Positions 10,763 through 22,337 of a stretch of DNA of 64,000 nucleotides are shown piece after piece. Origin of the DNA: Saururus chinensis (taxonomy: Eukaryota; Streptophyta; Magnoliopsida; Piperales; Saururaceae); assembly GCA_035235625.1 (NCBI GenBank), contig CP141147.1, positions 24,534,756-24,598,755 on the forward strand. The letters are read 5' to 3'. The first letter of the stretch is position 1. Every line of letters begins with the position of its first letter. The position numbers and the translations under genes are program-made. The notes beneath the pieces were generated by a model, which saw only the letters and a list, made by a program, of their open reading frames with translations, did no database searches and was not told the DNA's origin.

Positions 10763-12730
10763 TGTAACACCACGGGCCATGATCTCACCCCACATGGGAT
10801 TCAGAAATCTAGATTGGAGTAAAATTTTCAAAACTATCAAAATGCAGCTTCATTGTGCGAGAGTTGCAATGTTCCTCTATGCATGACAGAGCTTCAATAC
10901 TTAGTGCACGTAGGCCCGAACAAGCCTATTTTTATAGCTAATTTTGATTGGGCCAATGTTGTGTCGTTAGTTGCTTACCTATGTATTGTATAACACCTAA
11001 GATGTTATTCAAATATGATAAGATTCAAACGTAGTTCTGCCTAACTATGAATACATGCATCAAGCATGAGAAATCATATATTTTATATTACTTATATCTA
11101 AATAAATCATTTGGAGTCAAATGGAAATGATCAGAGTCAATTGAAAGCTGATAAATCGTCAGAGTCATGTATCAGATAAATCATCAGAATCAGACAACTC
11201 TTTCTTTCATAGAACACATCAGATTAGATCAGATCAAATCAAATCAAATTAGAGAAGATCATACATATGAGATCATAGTAGAGCATATCAGAATAGAGCA
11301 AAGCATATCTGATTCAGCATCTTAAGTTAACTACTTAAGATGCACATGTATTTATTTAAATATGTACTCCCTTGAGGTTTTTGGAAGTAGTGGCATTCAA
11401 AGTTGCTCATACCTTCAGCGTGTCCTCCCTTCAGGTCCATAGATGGCAGTTGGAGCTTCCTCTTAACCCAAGACATTTCTCTCATTGCGCCTGAAGGAGA
11501 TGAAAGGATCCTTCCATTTCCTAGGGCTTCTCTCTTTCTCTATCCGAGCGCTTGTAGGTAGTAGACAAATTCTTCCCTTATCGGGGCATGCCTCTCTTTC
11601 CACGCCCATCAGCGACTGATAGATCATACCCTTTACCAGAGGTGTTTCTTTCTTTACACGCTCAAAGGTGGAGGACAAAACCTCCCCTTACCCGGAGATG
11701 TATCTCTCTTTGCACACTTAAAGGCGGTGGATAGAACCTCCCTTTACTCAGGGACGTCTCTCTCTCTCTCTATGGCCTATCGGTGAACGACGAAGCCTTC
11801 CCTTACTTTGGGCCACTTCTCTCATTGCTGCCTGATGGCGGAGGATAGAGCCTCCTCTTACTTTGGGCATGTTCCCTCTCTTTAGGCTTGATGGCATCGA
11901 ATAGAGCCTCCTCTTGCCATAGGCCTTCCCCCTTGAGTCGCCAACTCGAGGAATGGACCTCTCCATTACATTGAGCACCCTCGAATTAGCTAAGAATGCA
12001 TATTGAAGAGGTGAAATCGAACTCTGAACGACTAGAAAACCTCTTTGGAACTAGATGCATGTTCCCTATTTATGCTTGGCATGCCACAGAACCATGTGTG
12101 TCGTGCAACACTGCACAATGTGCTTTAAGCTTGCAGCCATGTCCTGCACATAATTCATCAGTGCGTCGCACTGCTCAAACATGACATTGGGAACCGGTCT
12201 GCTATAGCAGGTCCCATCTTGCGAATGGGTTGGCCTATGCTTATTGCTCGGATGTCCTGCACATGAGCGAGCCCCACGACGCATGGGGTGGCTCTGCGCA
12301 GTTGCTGGCTCATTGATGATGCTAGCTATTTCATCCTTTCGCCCCTTCTTTATTCTTTTTTTAATATTATTTTATTTAAATAATAACTCAACTTCAAAAC
12401 GCGATAACTTCTTACCCCAAAATTGGAATATAGCATTTTTAGTACTGATGGACTTGTATCGACGAGCCCTTCAAAATTAAACCACACATGGGTTGGTTAC
12501 TCCACACTATTTAAGTAGGTCCTTCCCATATGGAACACTTCCCATGGTCGTAACTTTCTCTCCCGACCTACATTTTGCGCATTCTTTGATTCATTACGCT
12601 TGTTACTTTAAGATCTACACATGTACGGGGATTTCATCCGTCAAAACCCCTTAGATCCTATCCAAAATATATAATTATTACCTAATGCATCTAGTTAGAC
12701 ATAAAAAAAATGAGGCATTAGAGTACAACA
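10763..12730 (-). mobile_element. 3' LTR of a Tekay-like Ty3/gypsy element (LTR-A family)
   Basis: On the minus strand this starts TGTTGTACTCTAATGCC, directly after the purine tract AAGGGGATAGGA, and ends in GGCCCGTGGTGTTACA. It shares with the LTR-A copies at 20158 and 34622 the GAAGGGCTCGTCGATAC block, the leader and the 56-60-bp leader repeats (about 11440-11990). The internal domain upstream on the same strand encodes a Tekay/Del-type integrase tail, which identifies the LTR-A family. Open frames at 11463-12480 are incidental. Confidence 0.75.
11440..11990 (-). repeat. Degenerate leader repeats, about 57-60 bp, in LTR-A
   Basis: Recurring units with CTCTCTTT...GGCGGTGGATAGAACCTCC on plus. 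They correspond to the cleaner 56-bp array in the LTR-A copy at 35410-35850. Confidence 0.6.
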
Positions 12731-12746
12731 TCCTATCCCCTTAAAA
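12731..12746 (-). promoter_or_regulatory. Polypurine tract of Tekay-like element
   Basis: Minus-strand purine tract containing AAGGGGATAGGA abuts the LTR start. This fixes the orientation of the LTR-A family. Confidence 0.7.
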
Positions 12747-13262
12747 ATAGAATTTTGTCCCCAAAATTCAAGTGGACTCATCCTCGAACAACTCCTAGGT
12801 AAATTCTTCAAACTTGTAGTTGCGCCATTGCACTAAGACTAGCAGGACTACTTTATTTCAAAGTACTTGATCCTTGCAATGCTTGATCTCCACTGGTTTT
12901 TCTTCCAAGGTTAAATCAAGTTTTAACTCTATCATGGAGTAATCAATAATATGTGAATCACGGAGACAATAGTTCCTTAACTACGAGACATGGAAGACAT
13001 TATGTGCTTGCTCTAAGTTATGAGGTAGAGCCAAACTATCAGTTGAGTCTTTAATCCTCTCTAATATCTCAAAGGGTCCTACAAAATGCAGACTCAATTT
13101 CCCTTTCTTTCCAAACCATAGGACGCGAGGAGTAGGAGACACCTTTAGGAACACATGATCCCCCACTTGAAATTCAAGGCCGCTTAGTCTCATATCTACA
13201 TAATTCTTTTGCCGCTCTTGAGACACCCGCAAATTTTCTCTTATAACCTTTACTTCGTCTCA
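12747..13262 (-). pseudogene. Tekay/Del-like integrase C-terminus with chromodomain region, truncated
   Basis: A minus-strand frame at 13232-12981 encodes the integrase GPY/F-type module: QERQKNYVDMRL, then VGDHVFLKVSP, FGKKGKLS, FVGPFEILERI and HNVFHVS. Downstream, after frame breaks, a chromodomain-like stretch reads DLTLEEKPVEI...VLVQWRNYKFEEFT. Order and motifs match the 3' end of Tekay/Del chromoviruses. The chromodomain in such elements directs integration to marked chromatin. The fragment is cut at about 13262; the rest of pol is absent. Several stops make it non-functional. Confidence 0.85.
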
Positions 13263-13479
13263 TATTGCCCATCAAAAAATGTTGGAGTAGTTATTAAAAT
13301 AAAAATATAAAATTTTAATAATTATATCGTTAGTCTAGGCAGGTTGGATCAATTGAAATCTAATTCTCACCCAAATAGTAATTTAGGTTCAAATTAGAAA
13401 CCCCAAACCAGCCAACCTATCAGGGTCGGGTCGGGCTTTCCCATATACCTGACATGGGTCAGGTTTTCCTATGTACCTA
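13263..13479. other. Unassigned A/T-rich spacer
   Basis: No coding signal. It contains a short direct repeat of the TCAGGTTTTCC/TCAGGGTCGGGTC type near 13420-13470. Probably the end of the minus-strand copia LTR or a junction. Confidence 0.3.
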
Positions 13480-15082
13480 ATCCATTGAGCATTTCTAAAT
13501 GTAAAAGCATATATGTTGACATACTTGACTTATAACATATGAAAAGGGTTGCACAAGAATGAGATACTCTGCTTGTGTTGTCATGAAGCAGCAAAACATA
13601 GTGTTTGTGACATATGTCATAGCTCACACATGTTCTTGTGCGTTGCACACGTGGTGTGTATGTGAGTAGTTCTTGCAGCACATGCATGCACACACACCAA
13701 ATGTGCAAGATACAAGAACATGTGTGCCCCATCATGTGTCACAAGCACTACACTTCGCTGCTCCTTGATAGCACATGAGAGTTTAATATTCATCCAATCG
13801 ACCTAGCGGATCACCAAAGAGCTCCTAAAACTATTACTTCGACAAAGTAAGAATTATGAGTTTTTGGCTCTATACACAAGAATATCTTTTACTTAGTGAA
13901 AGTAATAAAAACTTAAACTCTAAGCACATTCTTGATCAATCCATCGAACCATAAAATCATAAGCATGCAAAAGACACAAGGATTTTGAAGTGAAAAACCC
14001 AAACTAGGTTAAAAATCATGACGGCTATTCTCTAGACCAAATCAATACACTAGTAAGCAAAACCTCTTAGAAGACCAAAACAGACCACCAACATCTTTTG
14101 AAACTTTAACAATAACTCCTTTTGTTTAGAACTCATCATCTTTTGTTGCTGGCCTTCAAATCAGGGCATGGCCCTTAAATAGATAATCCTAATGGGCTCA
14201 CTAACAAATACCTAAGGCCCATTAACATAATTAAAAGAAAGCACTAATACCCTAACTAACCTAATTACCTAAATGCCCTTATTACATAATTACCTAATTA
14301 CCCTAGTACGTGGCCTCAGTGGAAGCCCCTAGGACATTCACAACATTATGTCTTTGTCAAGTCTCTCTTACCATGAAGAATTTTCACTAAAAAATCAATA
14401 GTGGATCAAGAAAAAATTTAGGCAAAAGGTCTCTCCCTTTTTCTCAACTTGAATAATGATTTTCCTCTATTCAATTTCATCAATATCTAACCCTTTTATA
14501 ATATTTTAAGTTGGTTAGTGTAAAAGAATCCAAAGTAGGAAAAAACTTCTTTCCAGAATCATTAAACCAAGTAACTTAAGGTTCAAGTGATCAATCATTT
14601 CAGCAAGCGATCAAATTATCACTACCTTTGCCTATTGCTAATTGATTGATCTATTGAAGCAAGTGATCAATTGACACCTGCCTTGGTTTGAAATATGAAA
14701 AATTGTCATTAAAAGATCAATCTATGCAAATCTTATGTTCAAAAGTGATTGATCACTTATGAACAATTTTCTAGATGTTGACCTAGAATGTCCTAAAACT
14801 TCCAAAATTACTCCAGTAAATTATTAAACTCAATTTTAAGTGATTTGTGCATGTGAGTTTGTCCATCATACCTTCAAATATTTAACACTCAATGTAGCTT
14901 CATTCTTGAACTTTCAGAATATGTATGAACTTATTTTTCAAGTCTTTCAATTTCAAAAATGACTTGACTATAACTAAATCCAATCAGACTCTCAAAGACT
15001 AAAATCATACATGAAGTTTTGTCATTTTTTTCATCATCGAAATTAGCCAAATATATTTTATATGACCTCATATGTTCTTACA
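13480..15082 (-). mobile_element. SIRE-like copia LTR, minus strand
   Basis: On the minus strand it starts TGTAAGAACATATGAGGTC at 15082. U3 is rich in ATTGATCACTT-type palindromes (14580-14760). Its downstream part (about 14430 to 13740) is homologous in inverted orientation to 44426-45260, sharing TTGAAGGCCAGCAAC and GGTTTTTCACTT. The left end is not fixed. No pol is attached. Confidence 0.6.
13625..13726. repeat. Long imperfect hairpin in copia LTR
   Basis: Left arm 13625-13664 begins CACACATGTTCTTGT; right arm 13689-13726 ends ACAAGAACATGTGTG. The arms pair over about 38-40 bases with a few mismatches, around a 24-base loop. Confidence 0.85.
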
Positions 15083-15577
15083 ACATGTAGTGAGCCTAAG
15101 ATGGAATATCTCATATTGTTTTAATTTGTGATCTCTATTTGTAGTTTTGCCTTTGGATGCATTTTTTCCCACCTTTTTTTAGGCCGACCACCCTTTTAAC
15201 ATGGACATGACTAGAGCTATTTACCATCTATGTTAAGAGGGTTGGTAGAAAAAAGTGCATCCTTTGCATTTGTTAACTTTTATAGAAGGTCACCCACCCG
15301 ACTGAAGTTGGGCTTCATGTACATGGACAATGGTGAGATAGTGACCATATTGTATTTTGCCGATCTTCATACACCACAATATCTTCTTCTTCTTCTTCTT
15401 TGTCATTTATTTCCTCTTTTTTGAGTAATGATAGGAACGCTCACAAATAGGATTGACATGCATGCATCCTATGACCCATGGGGGCCCAAGGATAAGGCGC
15501 TCGCATAACATCTACCCATTCATTTTTATCGGCTAGCATATGTAGCATTTTCTTTTTTTGACCTATAAATCCAATCA
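15083..15577. other. No recognised feature
   Basis: Non-coding sequence. The 64-residue frame at 15230 contains no domain. A short CTTCTT run lies near 15382. Confidence 0.4.
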
Positions 15578-15702
<125 letters not shown>

Positions 15703-15976
15703 CGTTATACCCCTGAGCCATGTGAGCCGCACGAATCCTGGCTACCCGATTCCCATCTGAGGGTTAATTGGAGCACCTCAATTCCTTATTTTTAATTTAA
15801 TTTATTTTATTTTATATAATTTGTATTACACAAATTACATGTGTATATTCTTGCTAATTAATTTATATTTTTCTTTCAAAATTAATTTTTTTACTACATT
15901 ATGATATGAAAATTGTTTTCCTAACCACTAAGCATGACCATATTGCAGGACCTATGGACATGTGGAGGGGGAGAAA

Positions 15977-16625
15977 TGTAACAACCTTTGGATAATGTTC
16001 CCAAGTTTCTCTCTCACCACTTCCAAATAATGTGGTTGCTTCCCATTATTGGTCACAAAGATGGTCATGAAATCTAGTCACACTAAACACACTCTTATGA
16101 TATCCTTGATCTCTATCTTTTTCCCTCTCTCTATGTATGTATATGAATGTGTTTTAATTTGTGGGCTGAGTGCTTCCAAATAGTTGAAAATCATTGAATG
16201 AGATATTCTCTTGAAGGGCAGAAGGTAGAGAGCATATAAATCATACAACGATGAGAAATTCTTCGGCAAAAGACATTTGTTGGCACAAATAACAACCAAA
16301 CTTAGCATCTCCAGTATCTACTATAATCAATTTATCTAGATATATAACAACTTTTAAACTTAGATTAAGGAACCAAGTATCCTTAAATCAAACTGCCGTG
16401 GAGACACTCGGCCAGGTTTAGACATTGTTGAGATATGTTTTTTATTCTTATCTTCCCTCGGATTATATCTCTATTTCCTATAATTCAGACGTTCATTTAC
16501 TTCTTAATTGGAATAAGAATCTTCCTTTACAACTATTTGTGCTACCATGTTCTTCTCTTCTGCTAGAATGTTTTAGTCGGCATTAGAGACAAAAGTAAGA
16601 TAATTTCGAGAAGGAAATCAAGTGA
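15977..16625 (+). mobile_element. Possible copia-type LTR
   Basis: AGGGGGAGAAA immediately precedes TGTAACAACC, as a purine tract precedes an LTR. About 650 bases later GACATTAGAGCTTATGGTCA resembles a degenerate initiator-Met primer site (TGGTATCAGAGC consensus). No pol lies on either side, so this is a weak call. Confidence 0.3.
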
Positions 16626-17550
16626 CATTAGAGCTTATGGTCAGAAGAGCTAGAACCACACCGTAACTCTATTGACAGTTTGCATCTCGTCCTCTCTGAA
16701 GGCTGAAGAAGATATCAAGAGAATGAGGAGAATGCAGGGCTAGTCCACATTGTCTTCCTGTTGGCTTAAAGTTAAGAACAGCACGTACTCCTCATCCAGC
16801 AACATCCTTTGGATTCCCCCCCAACTTGACCAAACGATGGCTGATTAGTTTGGCTGCTTCTGCTGCTCTGACTTCTCAGGTCATATCTTGCTTCGGAAGT
16901 TTGACACCACACAGGCATGAAATTAGATGTCTTCAATGATTCATTCAGGACCAAGATACCGGTGCAATGTACAGATAAAGGTGTATGGTCTTTTGTATGA
17001 TTGTGAGATTATTCATATGAGAAAGAGATGGCAGTCAAGGTTCAGGAACTCTAGTCTGGTTTACGACTACGACCTCATATATTGTAAATTCAGCCTTCCA
17101 CTCAATGTGGTGGCTTCATGTATCTAATGAATGGCATTGGAATCATTTATTATTATTAGTTTTTTCAATTGGGAAACTTTCCATTAATTAACATACACCG
17201 TACAAATCTCGCTACATCTAATAGGGAGACAAGAAATCAATCAAAAACAAAGTTTCATCACTGCAACCTTAACTATGAAAATCATTTCGATAAACGGAAA
17301 GCTCACAAGGGGTCATTGACATCAGTAGGAGACCATCTTTGATGTCGAGTACCTCAAACTGGTTGGCCTTTGCCATAATACAACGCTGATAGAAATGCAA
17401 AGCCACTAGAAATCGAGCACCTGAATTATATTCCTGGGGTAGAGCCAAACGCAGACAACCTGATCTAGAATGCTACCTGTGGGAGAAACACCACTGCCAA
17501 ATATGGTAGATGACACATATGACGTCCAGGCAAGGGAGTACTAATATAGA
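16626..17550. other. No recognised feature
   Basis: Non-coding. Short frames at 16772-17127 have no domain. Flanks the CRM-like 5' LTR; no duplication matching the far end (28908) was found. Confidence 0.4.
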
Positions 17551-17598
17551 TGAGTTAGCAATGAAGTCTATGGAGCAATGGGATCGCACAAAGAAAAG

Positions 17599-17872
17599 TT
17601 ACAATTTTCTATATGGTGATTGATCTAGTTATTGGGCAATCGATTAGTCGGCCTCAGCAATCGATCCGAACTAGTTGCGGCTTAGTGTAAAATGAAACCG
17701 AGAGCATTAGCGAACAATTGGCTATGCTAGCAATCTTACAATTTTCTATATGGTCATCGCTCTATGTTATTAGGTGATCGATCAGTCGGCCTCAACAATC
17801 AATCGGAACTAGTTGTAGCTTAGTGTAAAATGAAACCAAGAGCATTAGCAATCAATTGGCTATGCTAGCGAT
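17599..17872 (+). repeat. 137-bp tandem duplication in the 5' LTR
   Basis: Units 17599-17735 and 17736-17872 share TTACAATTTTCTATATGGT, GTCGGCCTCA and GGCTATGCTAGC. They differ at scattered positions, mostly inside the palindromes. The 3' LTR has one unit. Confidence 0.9.
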
Positions 17873-18073
17873 CGATTGCCCAGATGGCGATATGGTTTCC
17901 AAGTCCATTTTGGATAAGAATTTGATGCAAAATAGATTTCTTTCAAGTCTTTTGCTTTCCTAGGAGTCTTTATTCCGTATTGGTTTAACTATTTAGGGAT
18001 TTTATGATTTATTTTTCTTAATTTTGATTTTAGAGATTATTATTTTTATTTACAATTATGTCATTGGGACTTG

Positions 18074-18080
18074 TATAAAA
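18074..18080 (+). promoter_or_regulatory. TATA box of the CRM-like 5' LTR
   Basis: TATAAAA lies about 520 bases into the LTR; the same site is present in the 3' LTR near 28708. Confidence 0.5.
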
Positions 18081-18308
18081 GCTTAACTATTTCATGGAGG
18101 TCATAGTTCGGTGTTTGTTTGATATATATTGAAAAAGAAGAGAATATTTCTTTCTTTATTTTCCCTCTATTTTCTATAAATTTATCATTGAAATTCGCAA
18201 GAGAGGAAGGTTGTGTGCGCCTGTAACTGGATTTGTCGAATGATGTTCATCCCATCAATCCATCCTTGCATCATTTGGAGGCCCACGTAGGTCCAACATG
18301 TTGCCTCG

Positions 18309-19330
18309 ATGCCGTAGAGGATGCGTTGTAGGAATAAATGAGATTAATGATCGCAATGAAGTAGCAAGGTTGTCACAATAGGTTCAGCAGCTGGTGCTTT
18401 ATATAACTGATTTGATAGCTGTCATTGCTCACCAAAACCCGTCCAATGATGAAGTTGAAGATGATCTGCTGGAGGTTAATGCCAATAGTGAGAATCCTTT
18501 CGCCAACGCTGCCCTGTGTGGTGATGAGGAGGTAGACCAATTGCCTCGCCGCAAGGTCAATCAACATGGGTGACTTCACCACAAGCACTAAGGAGACCAG
18601 AGGCTATATCCATGAATTTCATGGAGGAATATAGCCCGAGGAGTTCCTAGATTGGGTTACCAATGTAGAAGATATCCTCGATTTCAAGGAGGTTTTAGAG
18701 GACAAGAGTCTTCCCTTGGTGGTGACTCACTTTTGAGATCAAGTAGCAACATGGTGGCAACAAATTAAATTTACCTATGTGTGCCAAGGCAAACAAAAGA
18801 TAGTTGAATGGGAGAAGCTGAAGAAATGTATGAAACAATACTTTCTACCCTACAACTTTGCTCGAGTGATTGCTGTATCAATGATTACAAGACCTACAAC
18901 AAGGGTTGAAGTCGGTGGATGAGTATATTAAGTAATTTTATTAATTGTTACACTATAATGACTTGGTTGTATAAGAGGAACAACTTGTGTCTTGTTATAT
19001 TGGAGGTATGCGCTAAGACCTTAAAGAGACCTTGAATTTGTTTTATATGTTTTCCTTGTTGGAGGAGCATTTTAGCGCTCTACTTGGAAAAATAGCAAGG
19101 CCCCATTGTCAACCGCTTTGGGACAACTAGTGGCACTTTTCTAGCCACGCCGGCTACCATCAATTCCAGTAGTGTGCAAGCCCTTTCTAAATCTACACCT
19201 CAAAGCACTCAGAACACATCCAAAGCCTCTACAAGTGCTAGTCTAAAGTAATTTAAATGTGGAAGAATGGGTAATAGAGCGGTAGTGTGTACTCATAATA
19301 ACTGGAATGGTAAAAGATGTTCACTAAACA
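18309..19330 (+). pseudogene. CRM-like gag, broken
   Basis: Capsid-region motifs include SPEEFLDWVTNVEDILDF near 18630, followed by ATWWQQIKF near 18750 and WEKLKKCMKQYFLPYNFARV near 18810. These match gag of plant gypsy elements. A nucleocapsid knuckle remains near 19252-19290 (FKCGRMGNRAVVC), where the usual His is Asn and the first Cys is lost. The frame is interrupted repeatedly. Gag would form the particle and bind RNA, but this copy cannot. Confidence 0.75.
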
Positions 19331-19439
19331 TGATGATAATGTTGAGCTTAATCATGTTTCTTTCGATTATACTAATCCTATATATGATGAAGAACAACAC
19401 GAAGAGATAGTGGAAGGTGACCATGGAGAAGCTTTGGTG

Positions 19440-19930
19440 ACACATTGTCTTTGCTTTTCCCAAGGAGGTTGAATGTGGTCATTGGTTGAGGAACAATATA
19501 TTTTACACTACTTGCACCATTGGGAGCAAAGTTTGTCATCGTGTGATTGATTTGGGAAGCTGTGACAATGTGGTGGTTGAAGAGGTGATTCAAAAGCTTT
19601 ACTTGAGCACTATACCCCATCCTTAGCCATATACACTTTCTTGGCTAAAGAAAGGAGTGAAGTACAAGTCACTAAATGATGTTTAGTTCATTTATCTATT
19701 GGTTCTACAAATAAAGACAAGATGTGGTGTAATGTTGTTGCTATGGATGCTTGCCATTTGTTACTTTGGTGTCCTTGAAACTCTAATTGATGTGTGATGT
19801 ATGATGGTTGTAAGAACAAATATAGTTTTGTTTGGAATAAAATAAAAATTGTTCTTGTATCCCATAAGGATGAGGTGTTTAAACCCCAAAACAACAAACA
19901 GATGACTCTTTTGTCTAAGGGAAAATTTCT
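19440..19930 (+). pseudogene. CRM-like protease region, broken
   Basis: The stretch around 19500-19590 reads CTIGSKVCHRVIDLGSCDNV. The aspartic protease active site D-S/T-G is altered to D-L-G. Further on are SIGSTNKDKMWCNVVAMDAC and YSFVWNKIKIVL, typical of the protease-RT connection of these elements. Multiple frameshifts are present. Confidence 0.7.
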
Positions 19931-20157
19931 TAAGGATCGAATTGAAGGGAAATGATGTTGTATATGCTTTAGTTTCTATGGAGAATAATGAAGGTGAGGA
20001 TATTCCTGAAGAGATTAAACCTTTGGTACATGAGTATCATAATGTTTTTCAAGAGTCGCTACGCAATGGATTGCCACCCTTAAAGACATTCAACATTAGA
20101 TTGACCTTGTGCCTGGATCTACACTTTTGAATCACTCCATTATAGGATGAATCTTAA
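19931..20157 (+). pseudogene. CRM-like reverse transcriptase, N-terminal part
   Basis: YALVSMENNEGEDIPEEIKP, then HNVFQESLRNGLPPLKTFNI, is the conserved entry to plant chromovirus RT. A frameshift follows near 20126. The sequence is interrupted at 20158 by a solo LTR and resumes at 22338. Confidence 0.75.
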
Positions 20158-22332
20158 TGTAACACCCCACTTTCCTAATTATGTTTAACCTAAGGGGTTA
20201 GAGGTAATTAGATAACCTTTCAATGAGTCTTAGAGGGTTTCATACATCGAAACCCCTGTATCTGAGTAGAGCTCGAAGAAATGAGCGTAACGAATCAAAG
20301 AATGGGTGAAATGGAGGTCAAGACCGGAAGTTACGACCTTGAGAAATATGCAATATAGGCAGAACCTACTTGAAAAGAGAAGGATATACTGCTTTAAGTG
20401 GGTTAGTATCAAAGGGTTCATCGATACAAATCTAACAGTACCAAGAACGTGTGAATCCCAATCTGGGGTAGAAAGATGCGTGCGTTTAAAGATAATTGTC
20501 CAAAAAAAGAGAAAAATAAATAAAAGAGGCACGCGTGCGCATGGCACATGTGATGGATGTGTGCATGGCATGCGTGACCGCGGTGCGCATAATGTGTGTG
20601 CGGCACGCTTAACATGTGGTCGTGACACGCAGTCGCCGCGCTGCGTCGCATTACGTGCACGTAGCGCATAACGGTGGGCACAACCATTTCTGGTGGTGTC
20701 GCCACCGTGGGTTAAAAACTACAATGCCATAGGTTTTTGGCTCAGCTCGGGCCTATTTATACCTCCATTTCATTCTATTTTTCGACTAGAACTTCTTTTC
20801 CTCAATTTCTGAGCGTTCTGAGTGCGATTAAGGTCATTCAAGAGGCGTTCTTAAGTAAGTCGAGTGTGCTCTATGTAATGGAGGGGTCCTTTCTTCAAGT
20901 TGGAGACCGTATAAGGATGAAACGCCCCAAAAGAAGGAGAGGTCCTGCCCATTGTGCTCGACACCTGCAAACTTCTTTTTCTCCGTTTCTGAGCATCCTA
21001 ACGCCAATTTAGTCTGTTCAAGGGGCATTCTTGACTAAATCGAGCATTCTCTACACATTGGAGGGGTCATTTCTTCAAGTTGAAGGCCATATGAAGCGGA
21101 AACACCCCGATATAAGGAGAGGCCCTACCTGTCATCCTCGAGCACCAGAGAAAGAAAAATGGGCCACGAATAAGATGTGGCTCTGTCCATAGATGTCGGG
21201 TCACAACAAGAGAAGCAATCCGGAGTCAGGGAGGCTCTGTCCTCCACCACCCAGTAAAAGAGGCATCCCCAAGCTAAAGGGAGACTCTATCCATAGTTCA
21301 CAAGCACGAAAGGAGAAAAGAGGATGTCCTATCTGTCAACTCCGAGTACGAAAAGTAAGGAACGTCCCCAAGTTAAGGGATGTTACGTCTGCCTACTTCG
21401 AAGGAGATTCTGCCCACCATATCCATATCTGAAAGGAGGACGTTGTGATGAAACGAACATATCTAAACATTGCCGCTTCCAATGTCTTATGTAGGTAAGT
21501 ATACCTGATCCTCTATGTGAGAATACATTTATATCTTAAGTAGTTAACTTAGGATGTTAAATTATTTATATGCTTACACATTAATTAGTGATAATGATGT
21601 ACTAATTAAGATGTATGAATTGTTATGATTTAATATGTTCGGATTTGAATTAAGTTGTTATGTTTTATCTGATATGATATGAAGTGTCATGCTATGCTTT
21701 GATCCTTTGTGTTCTAATATGCTATGCTTTGATGTGACTTGTTATGTTCCGTCTTGCTTTAGGGTAGAGCAAGATGTGTGCTGTATGTTGTTCAGTCTTG
21801 GCTCAGTGATAGAGAGAGACATGTGTTTGTGCTATATCTGCTCTGGGACAGAGAGAGGCATGTGGTGGTCGTGTGGTACTCGACTCTATAATAGAGTGAG
21901 ATGCATATTGCCAGTGTTTTATCAGTTTTTGTATAACTCCGATTGAATATTAGTATATATGTATTTTAACGTATATGATTTTGTGATGCCTAATATATAT
22001 AGTAGTCGTTAGGCAAAACTACATTTGGATCCGATCATATTGTGAATGTTATCCAATACGTATGTAGGCAACCAATGACAAGGCAACATTGGCCCAATCC
22101 AAATTAATTATAATAATAAGTTTTATTCTGATTTACATGTGATGAACTATGAAGCTTCGTTGTGTGTATATGATCGGTACAACTTGAGTCTATGTATAAG
22201 GAAGCCTTGAAGCTCCGTAGTGCGTAGATGAACGTTGTACCTCTCGTACACAAATGATGATTCCTGACTTAAGGAAAGAGAAAATTTTTATTAAGTGATT
22301 TTCTAGGCCCCGGCTCGGGTTGGAGCGTTACA
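20158..22332 (+). mobile_element. Solo LTR-A, 2175 bp, TSD CTTAA, nested in RT
   Basis: Termini TGTAACACCCC...GGAGCGTTACA are flanked by exact CTTAA duplications (20153-20157 and 22333-22337). Homology to the other LTR-A copies covers the ACGAATCAAAGAATG block, GGGTTCATCGATACAAATC and the leader. The leader contains a 180-bp tandem duplication (20792-21151). There is no internal coding. Orientation is plus, the same as its host element. Open frames at 20230-21946 are non-coding. Confidence 0.92.
20792..21151 (+). repeat. Two 180-bp tandem units in the LTR-A leader
   Basis: Units 20792-20971 and 20972-21151 share CTTCTTTT, TTTCTGAGC, GGAGGGGTC and TTTCTTCAAGTTG. They have diverged by scattered substitutions. 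Confidence 0.88.
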
Positions 22333-22337
22333 CTTAA

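Larger units (their letters stand above)
17551..18273 (+). repeat. 5' LTR of CRM-like element
   Basis: It begins TGAGTTAGCAATGAAG and ends TTGCATCA. A TATAAAA box is at 18074-18080. It contains a direct duplication (17599-17872) absent from the 3' LTR and several ATCGAT-core palindromes. Confidence 0.8.

Noticed and set aside
20230-20705. Long frames on both strands (95-132 residues)
   Set aside because: They lie inside the solo LTR-A at 20158-22332; GTGCGCATGG-rich non-coding sequence.
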